A stretch of 64,000 nt of DNA from EA-27 sp964396265 (GTDB taxonomy: Archaea; Thermoplasmatota; Thermoplasmata; RBG-16-68-12; EA-27). A model generated the notes under the pieces. The model saw only the letters and a program-made list of their open reading frames with translations. It made no database searches and was not told where the DNA came from. The position numbers were made by a program, and so were the translations under genes. The stretch spans positions 1 through 64,000 of the forward strand of contig CAYNEM010000012.1 in NCBI GenBank assembly GCA_964396265.1, in the 5' to 3' direction. This document shows positions 41,973 to 49,155 of the stretch, piece by piece (the first letter of the stretch is position 1; the number at the start of each line of letters is the position of its first letter).

Positions 41973-42950
41973 ATGCGCGTCTGCCTCGGTGGCACGTTCG
42001 ACCTTCTTCACGCAGGCCACGAGGCCCTCCTCGCGAAGGCGTTCGGGCTCGGGGACGAGGAGGTCATCATCGGGATCACGTCGGATCGCATGGCGAAACG
42101 GACGCGGAAGAAGGTGAACGGGCTCGCGCTCCGAAAGAGGAACCTCGAGGCGTACCTCCGGAGGAAGAAGTGGTTCCGGCGCGCGCGGATCGCCGTGCTC
42201 GAGGATGTCGCCGGGCCGGCGGCACTCGACGAGGACCTCGACGCGATCGTCGTGAGTGCGGAGCGCGCCGAGGCCGCCCACGAGATCAACCGCGAGCGCG
42301 AGAAACGCGGGCACAAGAGCATGCAGGTCGTCTTTGTCCCGATGCGCCTCGCGGAGGACTGCACGCCGATCGCCGCCCGACGCATCCGCGCGGGGGAAAT
42401 CGACCGCGAGGGCCGGATGAAACGCCCCCTGAAGGTCCGCGTCGGCTCCACGAACCGCGTGAAGGTCACCGCCGCCAAGCGCGCGTTCACCACGGCGTTT
42501 CGGACGGCACAGGTCCAGGGCGTGGAGGTGCCCGCCAAGGTCTCCGCGCAGCCCTTCGAGGAGGAGACGATCGACGGTGCGGTCGCGCGCGCGCGGAGTG
42601 CGATCGGCGACGCGGACTATGGGGTGGGCATCGAGGCCGGCCTGTTCTGGGACGAGGGGGCCAAGGACTACCTGGACGTGCAGTACTGCGCGATCGCGGA
42701 CCGGCGTGGAGCCGTGACCATCGGACACGGGCCTGGCTTCCCGTACCCGAAGGCGGTGATCGAGGCCGTGAAGCGCGGGAAGACCGTCGGCGAGGCGATG
42801 GAGGCGTTCACGAAGGTCAAGAACATCGGGCGACGGATCGGGGCGATCGGCTGGCTCACCCAGGGCGCGATGGACCGCACGAAGCTCACGGAGGCTGCCG
42901 TCCTCATGGCCTTGGTCCCGAGGGTCCGGCGGGACCTGTACTTCGGGTGA
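41973..42950 (+). CDS. coaD: phosphopantetheine adenylyltransferase / non-canonical NTPase fusion
   Basis: A 325-residue bifunctional protein. Residues 1-150 form the archaeal phosphopantetheine adenylyltransferase (CoA synthesis: phosphopantetheine plus ATP gives dephospho-CoA) with the nucleotidyltransferase motif GGTFDLLHAGHEALL. Residues 155-325 form a YjjX/DUF84-type inosine/xanthosine triphosphatase (VRVGSTNRVKVTAAKRAF, FEEETIDGAVARARSA, GVGIEAGLFW, RRIGAIGWLTQGAMDR) that clears deaminated purine nucleotides. Such fusions are known in some archaea. The ATG follows the stop of the DUF2116-like gene by two bases. Confidence 0.92.
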   Translation: MRVCLGGTFDLLHAGHEALLAKAFGLGDEEVIIGITSDRMAKRTRKKVNGLALRKRNLEAYLRRKKWFRRARIAVLEDVAGPAALDEDLDAIVVSAERAEAAHEINREREKRGHKSMQVVFVPMRLAEDCTPIAARRIRAGEIDREGRMKRPLKVRVGSTNRVKVTAAKRAFTTAFRTAQVQGVEVPAKVSAQPFEEETIDGAVARARSAIGDADYGVGIEAGLFWDEGAKDYLDVQYCAIADRRGAVTIGHGPGFPYPKAVIEAVKRGKTVGEAMEAFTKVKNIGRRIGAIGWLTQGAMDRTKLTEAAVLMALVPRVRRDLYFG

Positions 42951-42990
42951 CCACGAATAGGGTTTATATCCAGCCCCGTATGCCGCGGCG

Positions 42991-43338
42991 ATGCCCGGAT
43001 ACAAGCGCCCGTGCCGGTTCTGTGGGCAGCTCGTCGACGCGAACTCTGCGTACTGCCCGTTCTGCCGCCGCGCGCATCCTCACCAGATGGTCTGCCCGTG
43101 GTGCGCCGCCCCGATCCAGGCGGACTGGCAGGCGTGCAACAAGTGCGGGAAGGCCCTCGTCATCTCTTGTACGCGGTGCGGAAATCCGATCGGCCCCGAT
43201 GCCGAGGCCTGCGAGAAGTGCGGCACGGTGAACCGGTATCGTTGTCCGACGTGCGCCGCGGTCGTCACCGCCAAAGCGCGCCAGTGCGATCGCTGCGGGT
43301 TCGCGCTCAAGGACCTCTGGAAGTCTCTGAAGATGTAG
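42991..43338 (+). CDS. protein made of four zinc ribbons
   Basis: A 115-residue protein with eight CxxC pairs arranged as four successive zinc ribbons (CRFC/CPFC, CPWC/CNKC, CTRC/CEKC, CPTC/CDRC) and a short C-terminal helix (LKDLWKSLKM). No enzymatic domain and no membrane span are present; a protein- or nucleic-acid-binding role is likely but unproven. The TATA box GTTTATAT (about 42963-42970) is 25 bases before the ATG, so the message is leaderless. Confidence 0.82.
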   Translation: MPGYKRPCRFCGQLVDANSAYCPFCRRAHPHQMVCPWCAAPIQADWQACNKCGKALVISCTRCGNPIGPDAEACEKCGTVNRYRCPTCAAVVTAKARQCDRCGFALKDLWKSLKM

Positions 43339-43397
43339 GGCGGCCGCCGTCAGGTTGATTACCGGGACGACTCTATCTGTCCATCCGGGGGAACAGA

Positions 43398-44054
43398 ATG
43401 GCCTTACTCGACCATCCTAAGAACGTCCAGGACAAGAGCGCGGAGAAGGGTTTCCAGTGGAAGTTTGACTGCGATATCTGCGGCAGCGGCTTCACGACGT
43501 CCTTCATCCCGTCCAAGAGCGAGACGAAGGCGAAACGGCTCGGCTTCCTGGGGCGCGGCCTCGAGGTCGCGGGCGGATTCACGGGGAAGAGCGGCCTGTA
43601 CTCGGCAGGGCAGGCTGCGGCCGCGGCGGGTCAGTACCAGTCCATGTCCGCGGCGTGGCATACGGAGCACGATGGCGCGTTCGGCCAGGCCGTCAACGAG
43701 ACGACGACCCATTTCAAGAAGTGCCCGAAGTGCAAGCTGTACGTCTGCACGGAGGACTGGAACGGCGAGGCGGGGCTGTGCACGAACGATGCGCCGTCCC
43801 TCGTCACAGAGATGCAGGCGACGAAGGCCCAGGTCCGCGTCGAGCAGATGCGGGAGCACGTGAAGACCCAGACGCTGTACGACGGGGACACCGCGGACCG
43901 CGCGACGGTCTGTGCGACGTGCGGGAAGCCCGCAGGGTCGGGGAAGTTCTGCCAGAACTGCGGCGCCTCCCTCGCGTTCCAGGAATGTGCGAAGTGCCAC
44001 CACAAGAACGCGATGGGCGTGGCCTTCTGCGGCGAGTGCGGCACGAAGCTGTGA
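43398..44054 (+). CDS. multi-zinc-ribbon protein
   Basis: A 218-residue protein with zinc-binding pairs along its length: CDICGSGF near the N-terminus, CPKCKLYVC in the centre, and two C-terminal ribbons (CATCGKPAG/CQNCGAS and CAKCHH/CGECG). Between them is a glycine/alanine-rich stretch (about 48-85) that is not hydrophobic enough for a clear span. The TATA-like ACTCTATC (about 43369-43376) is 25 bases before the ATG. Function unknown; it follows the four-ribbon gene. Confidence 0.78.
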   Translation: MALLDHPKNVQDKSAEKGFQWKFDCDICGSGFTTSFIPSKSETKAKRLGFLGRGLEVAGGFTGKSGLYSAGQAAAAAGQYQSMSAAWHTEHDGAFGQAVNETTTHFKKCPKCKLYVCTEDWNGEAGLCTNDAPSLVTEMQATKAQVRVEQMREHVKTQTLYDGDTADRATVCATCGKPAGSGKFCQNCGASLAFQECAKCHHKNAMGVAFCGECGTKL

Positions 44055-44058
44055 GCCC

Positions 44059-44274
44059 ATGCCCCCCGTGGTCATGCGGGACTACCGCGCGACGCATGCC
44101 CTGACGCTCGGAGGCCGGACGCTCTCCGAGGGCCCATGCGACCTGCACATGGACGACGCGTACCTTCCGGTCAAGGGAGACCGCACGACACGCGTCGAGT
44201 GCGATCAGCAAGCTGTTGTCGGGAATCGCGGACTCACGCTTTCGTGGCGCGCACGGCCCACGCCTTCGAGATGA
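44059..44274 (+). CDS. small hypothetical protein
   Basis: A 71-residue frame starting four bases after the stop of the zinc-ribbon gene (MPPVVMRDYRATHALTLGG, then HMDDAYLPVKGDRTTRVEC). Third codon positions are G/C-rich for most of its length, as in the neighbouring genes. It ends in a basic tail and overlaps the convergent methyltransferase gene by 41 bases. No family is recognised; it is probably read from the upstream promoter. Confidence 0.45.
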   Translation: MPPVVMRDYRATHALTLGGRTLSEGPCDLHMDDAYLPVKGDRTTRVECDQQAVVGNRGLTLSWRARPTPSR

Positions 44275-45028
44275 GGCGGATCCGTCCCTCTGCGTCCGCG
44301 GGGAGCCGCGATCGCAGCTGCTCGCGCAACCGGACCCTCTGCGGTTCGGCCAGACCCGCGACGAATTCGCCCGACGGGCCGATCGCAGTGAGGAACGGAT
44401 CCCAATAGTCGGCGAAGTCCCGGAACTCCATCGGGACTTCAAGGTGCGTGGTCTCCGGGCTGGACCCGATCCCGCCGAACAACTCGAGGAGCCGATAGGG
44501 GTCGCACTCGGGGAACCGCACGCCCTCATCCATCTCGTGGGCCATGGGCAGGCGGAGGTCTTTGGCGGCGTCCCAGAACCGGCGCAGCATCTGCATGCCG
44601 CCCGAGTAGTCCCAGACGGACGCGGCCACGACGCCGCCGTCGCGGACGACCCGCCGCATCTCCGAGACCGCCATCCCCGGCGTGGGGAAGAAGTTCAGGG
44701 CGAGCGAGGAGACCACCGCGTCGAATTCGCCATCCGCGAAACGGAGCTTCGCCGCGTCCCCCACCTCGAAACTCGCTCCATCATTCCCGGCCGCGCGGGC
44801 CAAGGACGACGCGTGCGCCACGAGGGTCGGGGAGGCGTCGACCCCCACGACACGGGACGCCCCGTTAGCGACGAGCGCCCGGGACAGGGACCCTGTCCCA
44901 CAGCCGACGTCGAGGACTTCAGCGTCCGGGGGGAAGCTCGCCCATCTTAGGAACGGCGCGGCGAGCGCCTGACTCCATCGGCCCATGAAGGCGTCGTACG
45001 CCCCGCCGTCCACCCACCGGTCGCTCAT
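44234..45028 (-). CDS. class I SAM-dependent methyltransferase
   Basis: A 264-residue methyltransferase. The SAM-binding motif VLDVGCGTGSLSRALV is followed by RVVGVDASPTLV, GDAAKLRFADGEFDAVVSSL and the late motif MRRVVRDGGVVAASVWDYSG. The N-terminus (MSDRWVDGGAYDAFMGRWS) is typical of a large family of small-molecule methyltransferases; the substrate is unknown. Its ATG overlaps the stop of a 40-residue upstream frame (ATGA), suggesting coupling. Confidence 0.88.
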   Translation of the reverse strand: MSDRWVDGGAYDAFMGRWSQALAAPFLRWASFPPDAEVLDVGCGTGSLSRALVANGASRVVGVDASPTLVAHASSLARAAGNDGASFEVGDAAKLRFADGEFDAVVSSLALNFFPTPGMAVSEMRRVVRDGGVVAASVWDYSGGMQMLRRFWDAAKDLRLPMAHEMDEGVRFPECDPYRLLELFGGIGSSPETTHLEVPMEFRDFADYWDPFLTAIGPSGEFVAGLAEPQRVRLREQLRSRLPADAEGRIRLISKAWAVRATKA

Positions 45029-45147
45029 CCTGCGCCCCTCGCAGGTGGTTTGCCGACGGCAATTGCAACCGCCATCCCTCCGATCACGATCGCCACCCCC
45101 GTCACGAGCATTGGCGGTTCAGGCCGAACCGCATTGGACTCCGCCAC
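45025..45147 (-). CDS. possible 40-residue single-span membrane peptide
   Basis: A short frame from GTG 45147 (VAESNAVRPEPP) with one membrane segment (MLVTGVAIVIGGMAVAIAVG) and a basic end. A TATA-like CCTTATG lies on the minus strand about 25 bases upstream (near 45169-45175), matching the leaderless pattern of the window. Its TGA overlaps the ATG of the methyltransferase gene as ATGA. Either it is a real small protein coupled to the methyltransferase, or the methyltransferase mRNA simply has a translated leader. Confidence 0.42.
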   Translation of the reverse strand: MAESNAVRPEPPMLVTGVAIVIGGMAVAIAVGKPPARGAG

Positions 45148-45234
45148 GGGGACCACATCGTCGACGAGCATAAGGGATTGGCGGTGCGAGTCGGAGGCCC
45201 GTGCCCTGAAGTCGGAGTCCTCAGCGGACCTTAG

Positions 45235-45471
45235 CTAGAGGATGGTGAATACCTTCATGAACTCCTCGAGGGCGACGCGGGTCTCCCGGAGGATTGCGCG
45301 GAGGGTCCCGGTGCTGAGCTTCCCGTGAAAGGGGACGGTGGTTCGCCTCGAACGATCCTCCCGGTGAACCATTGCGTAGTGGCCCCCGGACACGTGGTCG
45401 ACGACGAATCCGAGCCGCTCGAGGGCCCGGAGAACCTTCCGCGGGTCCGCATCCCGGGGGAGCTTCGCCAT
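45235..45471 (-). CDS. hicA: HicA-family mRNA interferase toxin
   Basis: A 78-residue double-stranded-RNA-binding-like toxin of the HicA (YcfA) family. Hallmarks are KVLRALERLGFVVDHVSGGH with the catalytic histidine, then MVHREDRSRRTTVPFHG and TLRAILRE. Members cleave mRNA when released from HicB. It follows hicB after three bases on the same strand, giving the antitoxin-first order. The C-terminus (EEFMKVFTIL) is slightly longer than in minimal HicA. Confidence 0.9.
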   Translation of the reverse strand: MAKLPRDADPRKVLRALERLGFVVDHVSGGHYAMVHREDRSRRTTVPFHGKLSTGTLRAILRETRVALEEFMKVFTIL

Positions 45472-45474
45472 CGC

Positions 45475-45693
45475 TCACACCGGGACGAGTACCTTCACCT
45501 CGAGCGTGTAGGAGGGCGGCTGCCCCCGGAACAGGGCGGAAATGGCGTCCTTCACGTTCTCGACCGTCTCGTCGATGCCCCGCCCCTGCGTCACGAGCCC
45601 GCGCAGGTTCGGGGACGTGGCGACGTAGAACTCCGTCGGTGCATCCTCGGCGGGCTCGAGGACGATCTTGAAGTGCCTCTTGCGGGCCGCCAT
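45475..45693 (-). CDS. hicB: HicB-family antitoxin
   Basis: A 72-residue HicB-like antitoxin with the partial RNase H fold: FKIVLEPAEDAPTEFYVATS, PNLRGLVTQGRGIDETVENV and DAISALF. It lacks the C-terminal helix-turn-helix or ribbon-helix-helix seen in longer HicB proteins, so it may neutralise HicA without binding DNA. The TATA box GCTTTAAG (minus strand, about 45716-45723) is 27 bases before the ATG and drives both genes. Confidence 0.88.
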   Translation of the reverse strand: MAARKRHFKIVLEPAEDAPTEFYVATSPNLRGLVTQGRGIDETVENVKDAISALFRGQPPSYTLEVKVLVPV

Positions 45694-45832
45694 GGACTTC
45701 CATCATGCGGCCGCGCTCGCTTAAAGCTGACGCCGTGAACGTCCATTGTCCGCCCTCCGTTCACCGGGGCGGGTCCCGGGCGGGTTCCCAAGCCACTTCC
45801 AAGCGAGCTTCTGGCGGGGGGGAACCCCAAGC

Positions 45833-46324
45833 CTACGGTTCTGGGGCGACGGGTACAAGCCCGTCAAGATAGTCCCCCGGATAGCGGTCAGGATCTAGAA
45901 CGCGAGCGATCCTCAGTTGTAGGCCGGGGGAGACTAGAGTGGTTTCGAGTGATCTCCCCTCTCGCATGCGAATGGAGAGGAGCCTCGTCCTTGTTGACAT
46001 CTTGAGTTCTTCCTTGACGTCGGACACTGGTGGGTCTATAACTACCCGACTTACGGCATCTCGCGTGATGACACGAGCGGTGAATAGGCGCCGAAGTATG
46101 ACGCGATCGGGGGCGAGGCCCGCCTTGAGAACAACTATTCTATCGAGAAGTGCTCCCATGAGCGGAAGGAGAATCACCAGGGCGACTACTATGTGCCAAA
46201 GGGGCCAGCCGAAAAAGAAACCCCCGAGGGTGATTCCGAGTGGAGCGCCCACCCCAAGCCCGGCCATCAGCAGCTGGTACCCTGGCGTGTTCGTCAACCA
46301 GAACCACTCTTGACGGTCGTTCAC
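45833..46324 (-). CDS. membrane protein with PH-like domain
   Basis: A 163-residue protein with two hydrophobic segments (about 17-36 and 42-62) followed by a beta-rich domain (VILRRLFTARVITRDAVSRV, then LLSIRMREGRSLETTLVSP), similar in plan to the protein at 16744-17289. The start is GTG 46324. G+C is visibly lower than in flanking genes and the codon choice is less biased, so it may be a later arrival. Function unknown. Confidence 0.65.
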   Translation of the reverse strand: MNDRQEWFWLTNTPGYQLLMAGLGVGAPLGITLGGFFFGWPLWHIVVALVILLPLMGALLDRIVVLKAGLAPDRVILRRLFTARVITRDAVSRVVIDPPVSDVKEELKMSTRTRLLSIRMREGRSLETTLVSPGLQLRIARVLDPDRYPGDYLDGLVPVAPEP

Positions 46325-46598
46325 GATGTCTATCCGATACAGTTCAAGCTACCAAGCCCCTCTCGGGTTGCGCCCGCATGACAAGGCAGCCAATTAAGGC
46401 CTTCGGCGGGAGGTTGGCGAAAGTGCGTCCGTTTCGCGAACACGGATCGGGCGAAACGCACCCCTTCGCTTCTCCTTCGCTTCTCCTTCGCTTCACGTTC
46501 GAATTGAATGAACGCGTTCTCGCGGTCTTTGGCGGCGCCTCTGTCGGACACGACCGAACCTATTTAGCGTTCGGAACGGTTTCGAGGCCGGGGACGAG
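46325..46598. other. gene-free region before gapdh with 11-base tandem repeat
   Basis: About 274 bases without a convincing gene. It contains three tandem copies of CCTTCGCTTCT (last copy ending in A) at 46463-46495, near a GCGAA/TTCGC-rich stretch, and the gapdh TATA-like element CTATTTAG at 46560-46567. Short frames here have no coding character. Confidence 0.5.
46463..46495 (+). repeat. three tandem 11-base repeats
   Basis: Direct repeats of CCTTCGCTTCT at 46463-46473, 46474-46484 and 46485-46495, the third differing in its last base. They lie about 100 bases before the gapdh ATG and 65 bases before its TATA-like element. They may be a slippage product or a set of factor-binding sites. 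Confidence 0.7.
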
Positions 46599-47609
46599 AT
46601 GGCCGCCAAGGTCGCGATCAACGGGTACGGGACGATCGGGAAGCGCGTCGCGGACGCCGTGAGCCGCCAGGACGACATGATGATCGTGGGCGTCTCGAAG
46701 ATGAAACCGAACTACGAGGCGCGGATGGCGGTGGAGCGCGGCTACGCGCTTTTTGCGACGACGAAGGACGTGCTGCCGAAGTTCGAGAAGGCGGGGATGA
46801 AGGTCCACGGGACGCTCGAGGACCTCCTCAAGGAAACGGACCTCGTCGTGGACTGCACGCCCGAGGAGTCTGGGTTCAAGCCCGCGTACGAAAAGGCGGG
46901 CGTGAAGGCAATCTGGCAGGGCGGCGAGGAGCACGCGCTCGCGAACCTCTCGTTCAACGCGGCGGTGAACTACGGCGAGGCGCTCGGACAACGTTGGGTC
47001 CGCGTCCCGAGCTGCAACACGACCGGCCTGATCCGCACGCTGTACCCGCTCGACGTCCACTTCGGTGTCGAGAAGGTGCTGGCGGTGATGGTGCGCCGCG
47101 CGACGGACCCGCCGGACTCGAAGAGGGGGCCGATCAACGCGATCGAGCCGGAGCTCGAGATGCCGAGCCACCACGGGGCGGACGTGCAGTCCGTGCTGCC
47201 GAACGTGAACATCCATACGATCGCGCTGAAGGTGCCGACGACGATCATGCACGTCCACGCGGTCTCCGTCGAAGTAAAGCGAACGACCACCGCCAAAGAT
47301 GTGCTCGACGTTTGGCGGCGGACACCGCGGGTGAAGTTCTTCCGGGGCGCGGAGGGCGTCGCGAGCACCGCGCAGATCATGGAGGTCGCGCGCGACCTGT
47401 CACGGAACCGCTCGGACCTCTACGAGATCGCGCTGTGGGAGGACGGCGTGCACGTCCTCGGGAAAACCCTGTACTACTTCCAGGCCGTGCACCAGGAGAG
47501 CGACGTCGTCCCGGAGAACGTCGACGCGATCCGCGCGATGCTGGAGCTCGAGAATGACGGCAAGGCGAGCATGATGAAGACGGACAAGAGCCTCGGGATC
47601 GGGGAGTGA
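46599..47609 (+). CDS. gap: type II glyceraldehyde-3-phosphate dehydrogenase
   Basis: Archaeal type II phosphorylating GAPDH of 336 residues, converting glyceraldehyde 3-phosphate, phosphate and NAD(P)+ to 1,3-bisphosphoglycerate in glycolysis or gluconeogenesis. The Rossmann motif is INGYGTIGKRVADAV, the catalytic cysteine is in VPSCNTTGL, and LPNVNIHTIALKVPTTIMHV is typical of the archaeal enzyme. The TATA-like CTATTTAG at 46560-46567 is about 36 bases before the ATG, so the mRNA has a leader of about ten bases. It is flanked by small membrane genes of lower G+C. Confidence 0.96.
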   Translation: MAAKVAINGYGTIGKRVADAVSRQDDMMIVGVSKMKPNYEARMAVERGYALFATTKDVLPKFEKAGMKVHGTLEDLLKETDLVVDCTPEESGFKPAYEKAGVKAIWQGGEEHALANLSFNAAVNYGEALGQRWVRVPSCNTTGLIRTLYPLDVHFGVEKVLAVMVRRATDPPDSKRGPINAIEPELEMPSHHGADVQSVLPNVNIHTIALKVPTTIMHVHAVSVEVKRTTTAKDVLDVWRRTPRVKFFRGAEGVASTAQIMEVARDLSRNRSDLYEIALWEDGVHVLGKTLYYFQAVHQESDVVPENVDAIRAMLELENDGKASMMKTDKSLGIGE

Positions 47610-47664
47610 GCGCTGGCGAAACTAGCAAGGACGCACGCATAGCTCCAAGAGCGGAGGCGCGCGT

Positions 47665-48141
47665 GTGGCCGTCCGCGCTATGGCCGCACCGCATTCTAAC
47701 GATCGCACCCGTCCGTATCGCATCGGGGCTCTTGCCGCCTCTTTCGTACTCCTTTTCGGGCTTCCTCTTTCCGTCACGGTCCTGGGTCCGGGAGTTCCGT
47801 CGATAGTCGTTGCATCAGTCACCGCGGTGGCGGGATTTGCCACGACCTCTCTCCTCCTTATTGCCTCGCAAGCGAGGTTGCAGGTCGTTCGGGAGTCTCC
47901 CCGGTGGCCTCAGCATCGGGAGGAAACGATTGAATCGACCATCGCGACGCTCGTGCCCACGCTCAATCTCGGAATCCTTCTCGGGATTGCCGCCATCCTC
48001 GTTACATCTGTCGGCTTTGGCCTTGCACTCCTCCGACAGCCGCCTATCGTCGTTGTCGATTTCGCTTCCATTGCCGTCGCTTCTCTTGCGCTCATCTTGG
48101 CCGTGCATACCGCCTTTCGGCTACGAACAGCGGTCAGTTAG
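47665..48141 (+). CDS. membrane protein, lower G+C
   Basis: A 158-residue protein with four hydrophobic segments in two pairs (IGALAASFVLLFGLPLSVTV / IVVASVTAVAGFATTSLLLI; then LNLGILLGIAAILVTSVGFG / DFASIAVASLALILAVHTAF), separated by a charged loop. GTG 47665 is the likely start (about 25 bases after GCATAGCT); ATG 47680 is an alternative. Composition is lower in G+C than the flanking genes. No family is recognised. The next small membrane gene may be its partner. Confidence 0.6.
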   Translation: MAVRAMAAPHSNDRTRPYRIGALAASFVLLFGLPLSVTVLGPGVPSIVVASVTAVAGFATTSLLLIASQARLQVVRESPRWPQHREETIESTIATLVPTLNLGILLGIAAILVTSVGFGLALLRQPPIVVVDFASIAVASLALILAVHTAFRLRTAVS

Positions 48142-48183
48142 ACTGCCCTGGTCGTATGGTATGAGGCGATCAACAAAGGCGAC

Positions 48184-48387
48184 GTGTTCGCTGTCACATC
48201 GGCCATCATGACCTGCCTGACAGTCGTGATCGGTTTGGCGAACCTGGTCGCGCCATACAGAATCTTCATAAACGAATGGGTCGCCGTCATGGCCGCCCTC
48301 CTTACCGTCCATGCGGTCGCTGACGTGAGAACAGCAGTTCGCGGAATCGAGAGCCCCCGGCCAGAACCACACCCACCGAATATCTAG
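48184..48387 (+). CDS. small two-span membrane protein, lower G+C
   Basis: A 67-residue frame from GTG 48184 with two hydrophobic stretches (SAIMTCLTVVIGLANLVAPY and WVAVMAALLTVHAVADV) and a proline-rich end. The second stretch resembles the last span of the preceding gene (LILAVHTAFRLRTAV versus ALLTVHAVADVRTAV), suggesting that the two proteins are related or arose by duplication. An AT-rich GTATGGTATG lies about 25 bases upstream. Confidence 0.5.
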   Translation: MFAVTSAIMTCLTVVIGLANLVAPYRIFINEWVAVMAALLTVHAVADVRTAVRGIESPRPEPHPPNI

Positions 48388-48588
48388 ATGCCACCTCTGG
48401 CTTGTTGGCAAGGCTAGCTCCGATGGGTGCGCATCACTGCTGCCCGCGAAGACTATCGCCCATTCCAACTCCGGGCCACCCTTCTGGGTCCCAGGGTGAC
48501 ACCTTCCTGAAGAAAGGGCCGCGCGGCGTGGTCGCCTTTCGGTTGAGCAACTTCATCTATCCGGTCAAATTAGGCCCTGCCGGGAAGA

Positions 48589-49155
48589 ATGATGGAAGGA
48601 CTGAGCCGCGAAAAGCGCGAAGGCCTCATCCTGGCCTCGTTGCTGGAGCGTCGCGTGAGGGTCGAGGAGGAAGGGCGCCAGCTCCGCACACAGATCGCAG
48701 AGGCGTCCCGCCGGGAACTGGAGATGAAAGAGGAGATCATCACGCTCGACGCGATCCTCGGGGCCGTCCCCGAGCCGCCCCCGATTCCGGTCCCGACGGC
48801 AGACTCTTCGTTGGCTCCGTCCACCCCTGGATCCGATGTGGTCCCCGCCGCCAGGAAGCGGAGGCGCCAGGGGAGCCGCCGGGAGTCAATGCTTCCGAGG
48901 ATGCGGGAGAAGCTCGGGACCGGGGTGTTCGCCGTCGACGACGTGCTGGACCTTCTCCTGCAGGAAGAGCCGGGCGAACGGAGGAAGGTGTACTTCGCCG
49001 CGTGGGCGCTGGTCCGCGACCTCCTCCAAGATGAGATCCTCGGCGTCGTCACGGAGGAAGGGACGGGGCCGCGGAAGAAGCGGACGTTCCGGTTCCGGTC
49101 CGGAGAGGGCGAGGGAAAAGCGCCACAGGGTCCGCCGCCAATCCCAACGAACTAG
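48589..49155 (+). CDS. coiled-coil / winged-helix-like hypothetical protein
   Basis: A 188-residue protein. Residues 1-60 form a charged helix likely to coil (REKREGLILASLLERRVRVE, then ELEMKEEIITLD), followed by a proline-rich linker and a C-terminal domain (KLGTGVFAVDDVLDLLLQEE, then FAAWALVRDLLQDEILGVV) with the look of a small winged helix. The TATA-like CAAATTAG (about 48565-48572) is 25 bases before the ATG. Its last 107 bases overlap the convergent giant gene, an unusually long antisense overlap. Confidence 0.68.
   Translation: MMEGLSREKREGLILASLLERRVRVEEEGRQLRTQIAEASRRELEMKEEIITLDAILGAVPEPPPIPVPTADSSLAPSTPGSDVVPAARKRRRQGSRRESMLPRMREKLGTGVFAVDDVLDLLLQEEPGERRKVYFAAWALVRDLLQDEILGVVTEEGTGPRKKRTFRFRSGEGEGKAPQGPPPIPTN

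Noticed and set aside
46330..46551. 73-codon minus-strand frame upstream of gapdh
   Set aside because: It spans the tandem repeats, has no promoter and no recognisable protein character.
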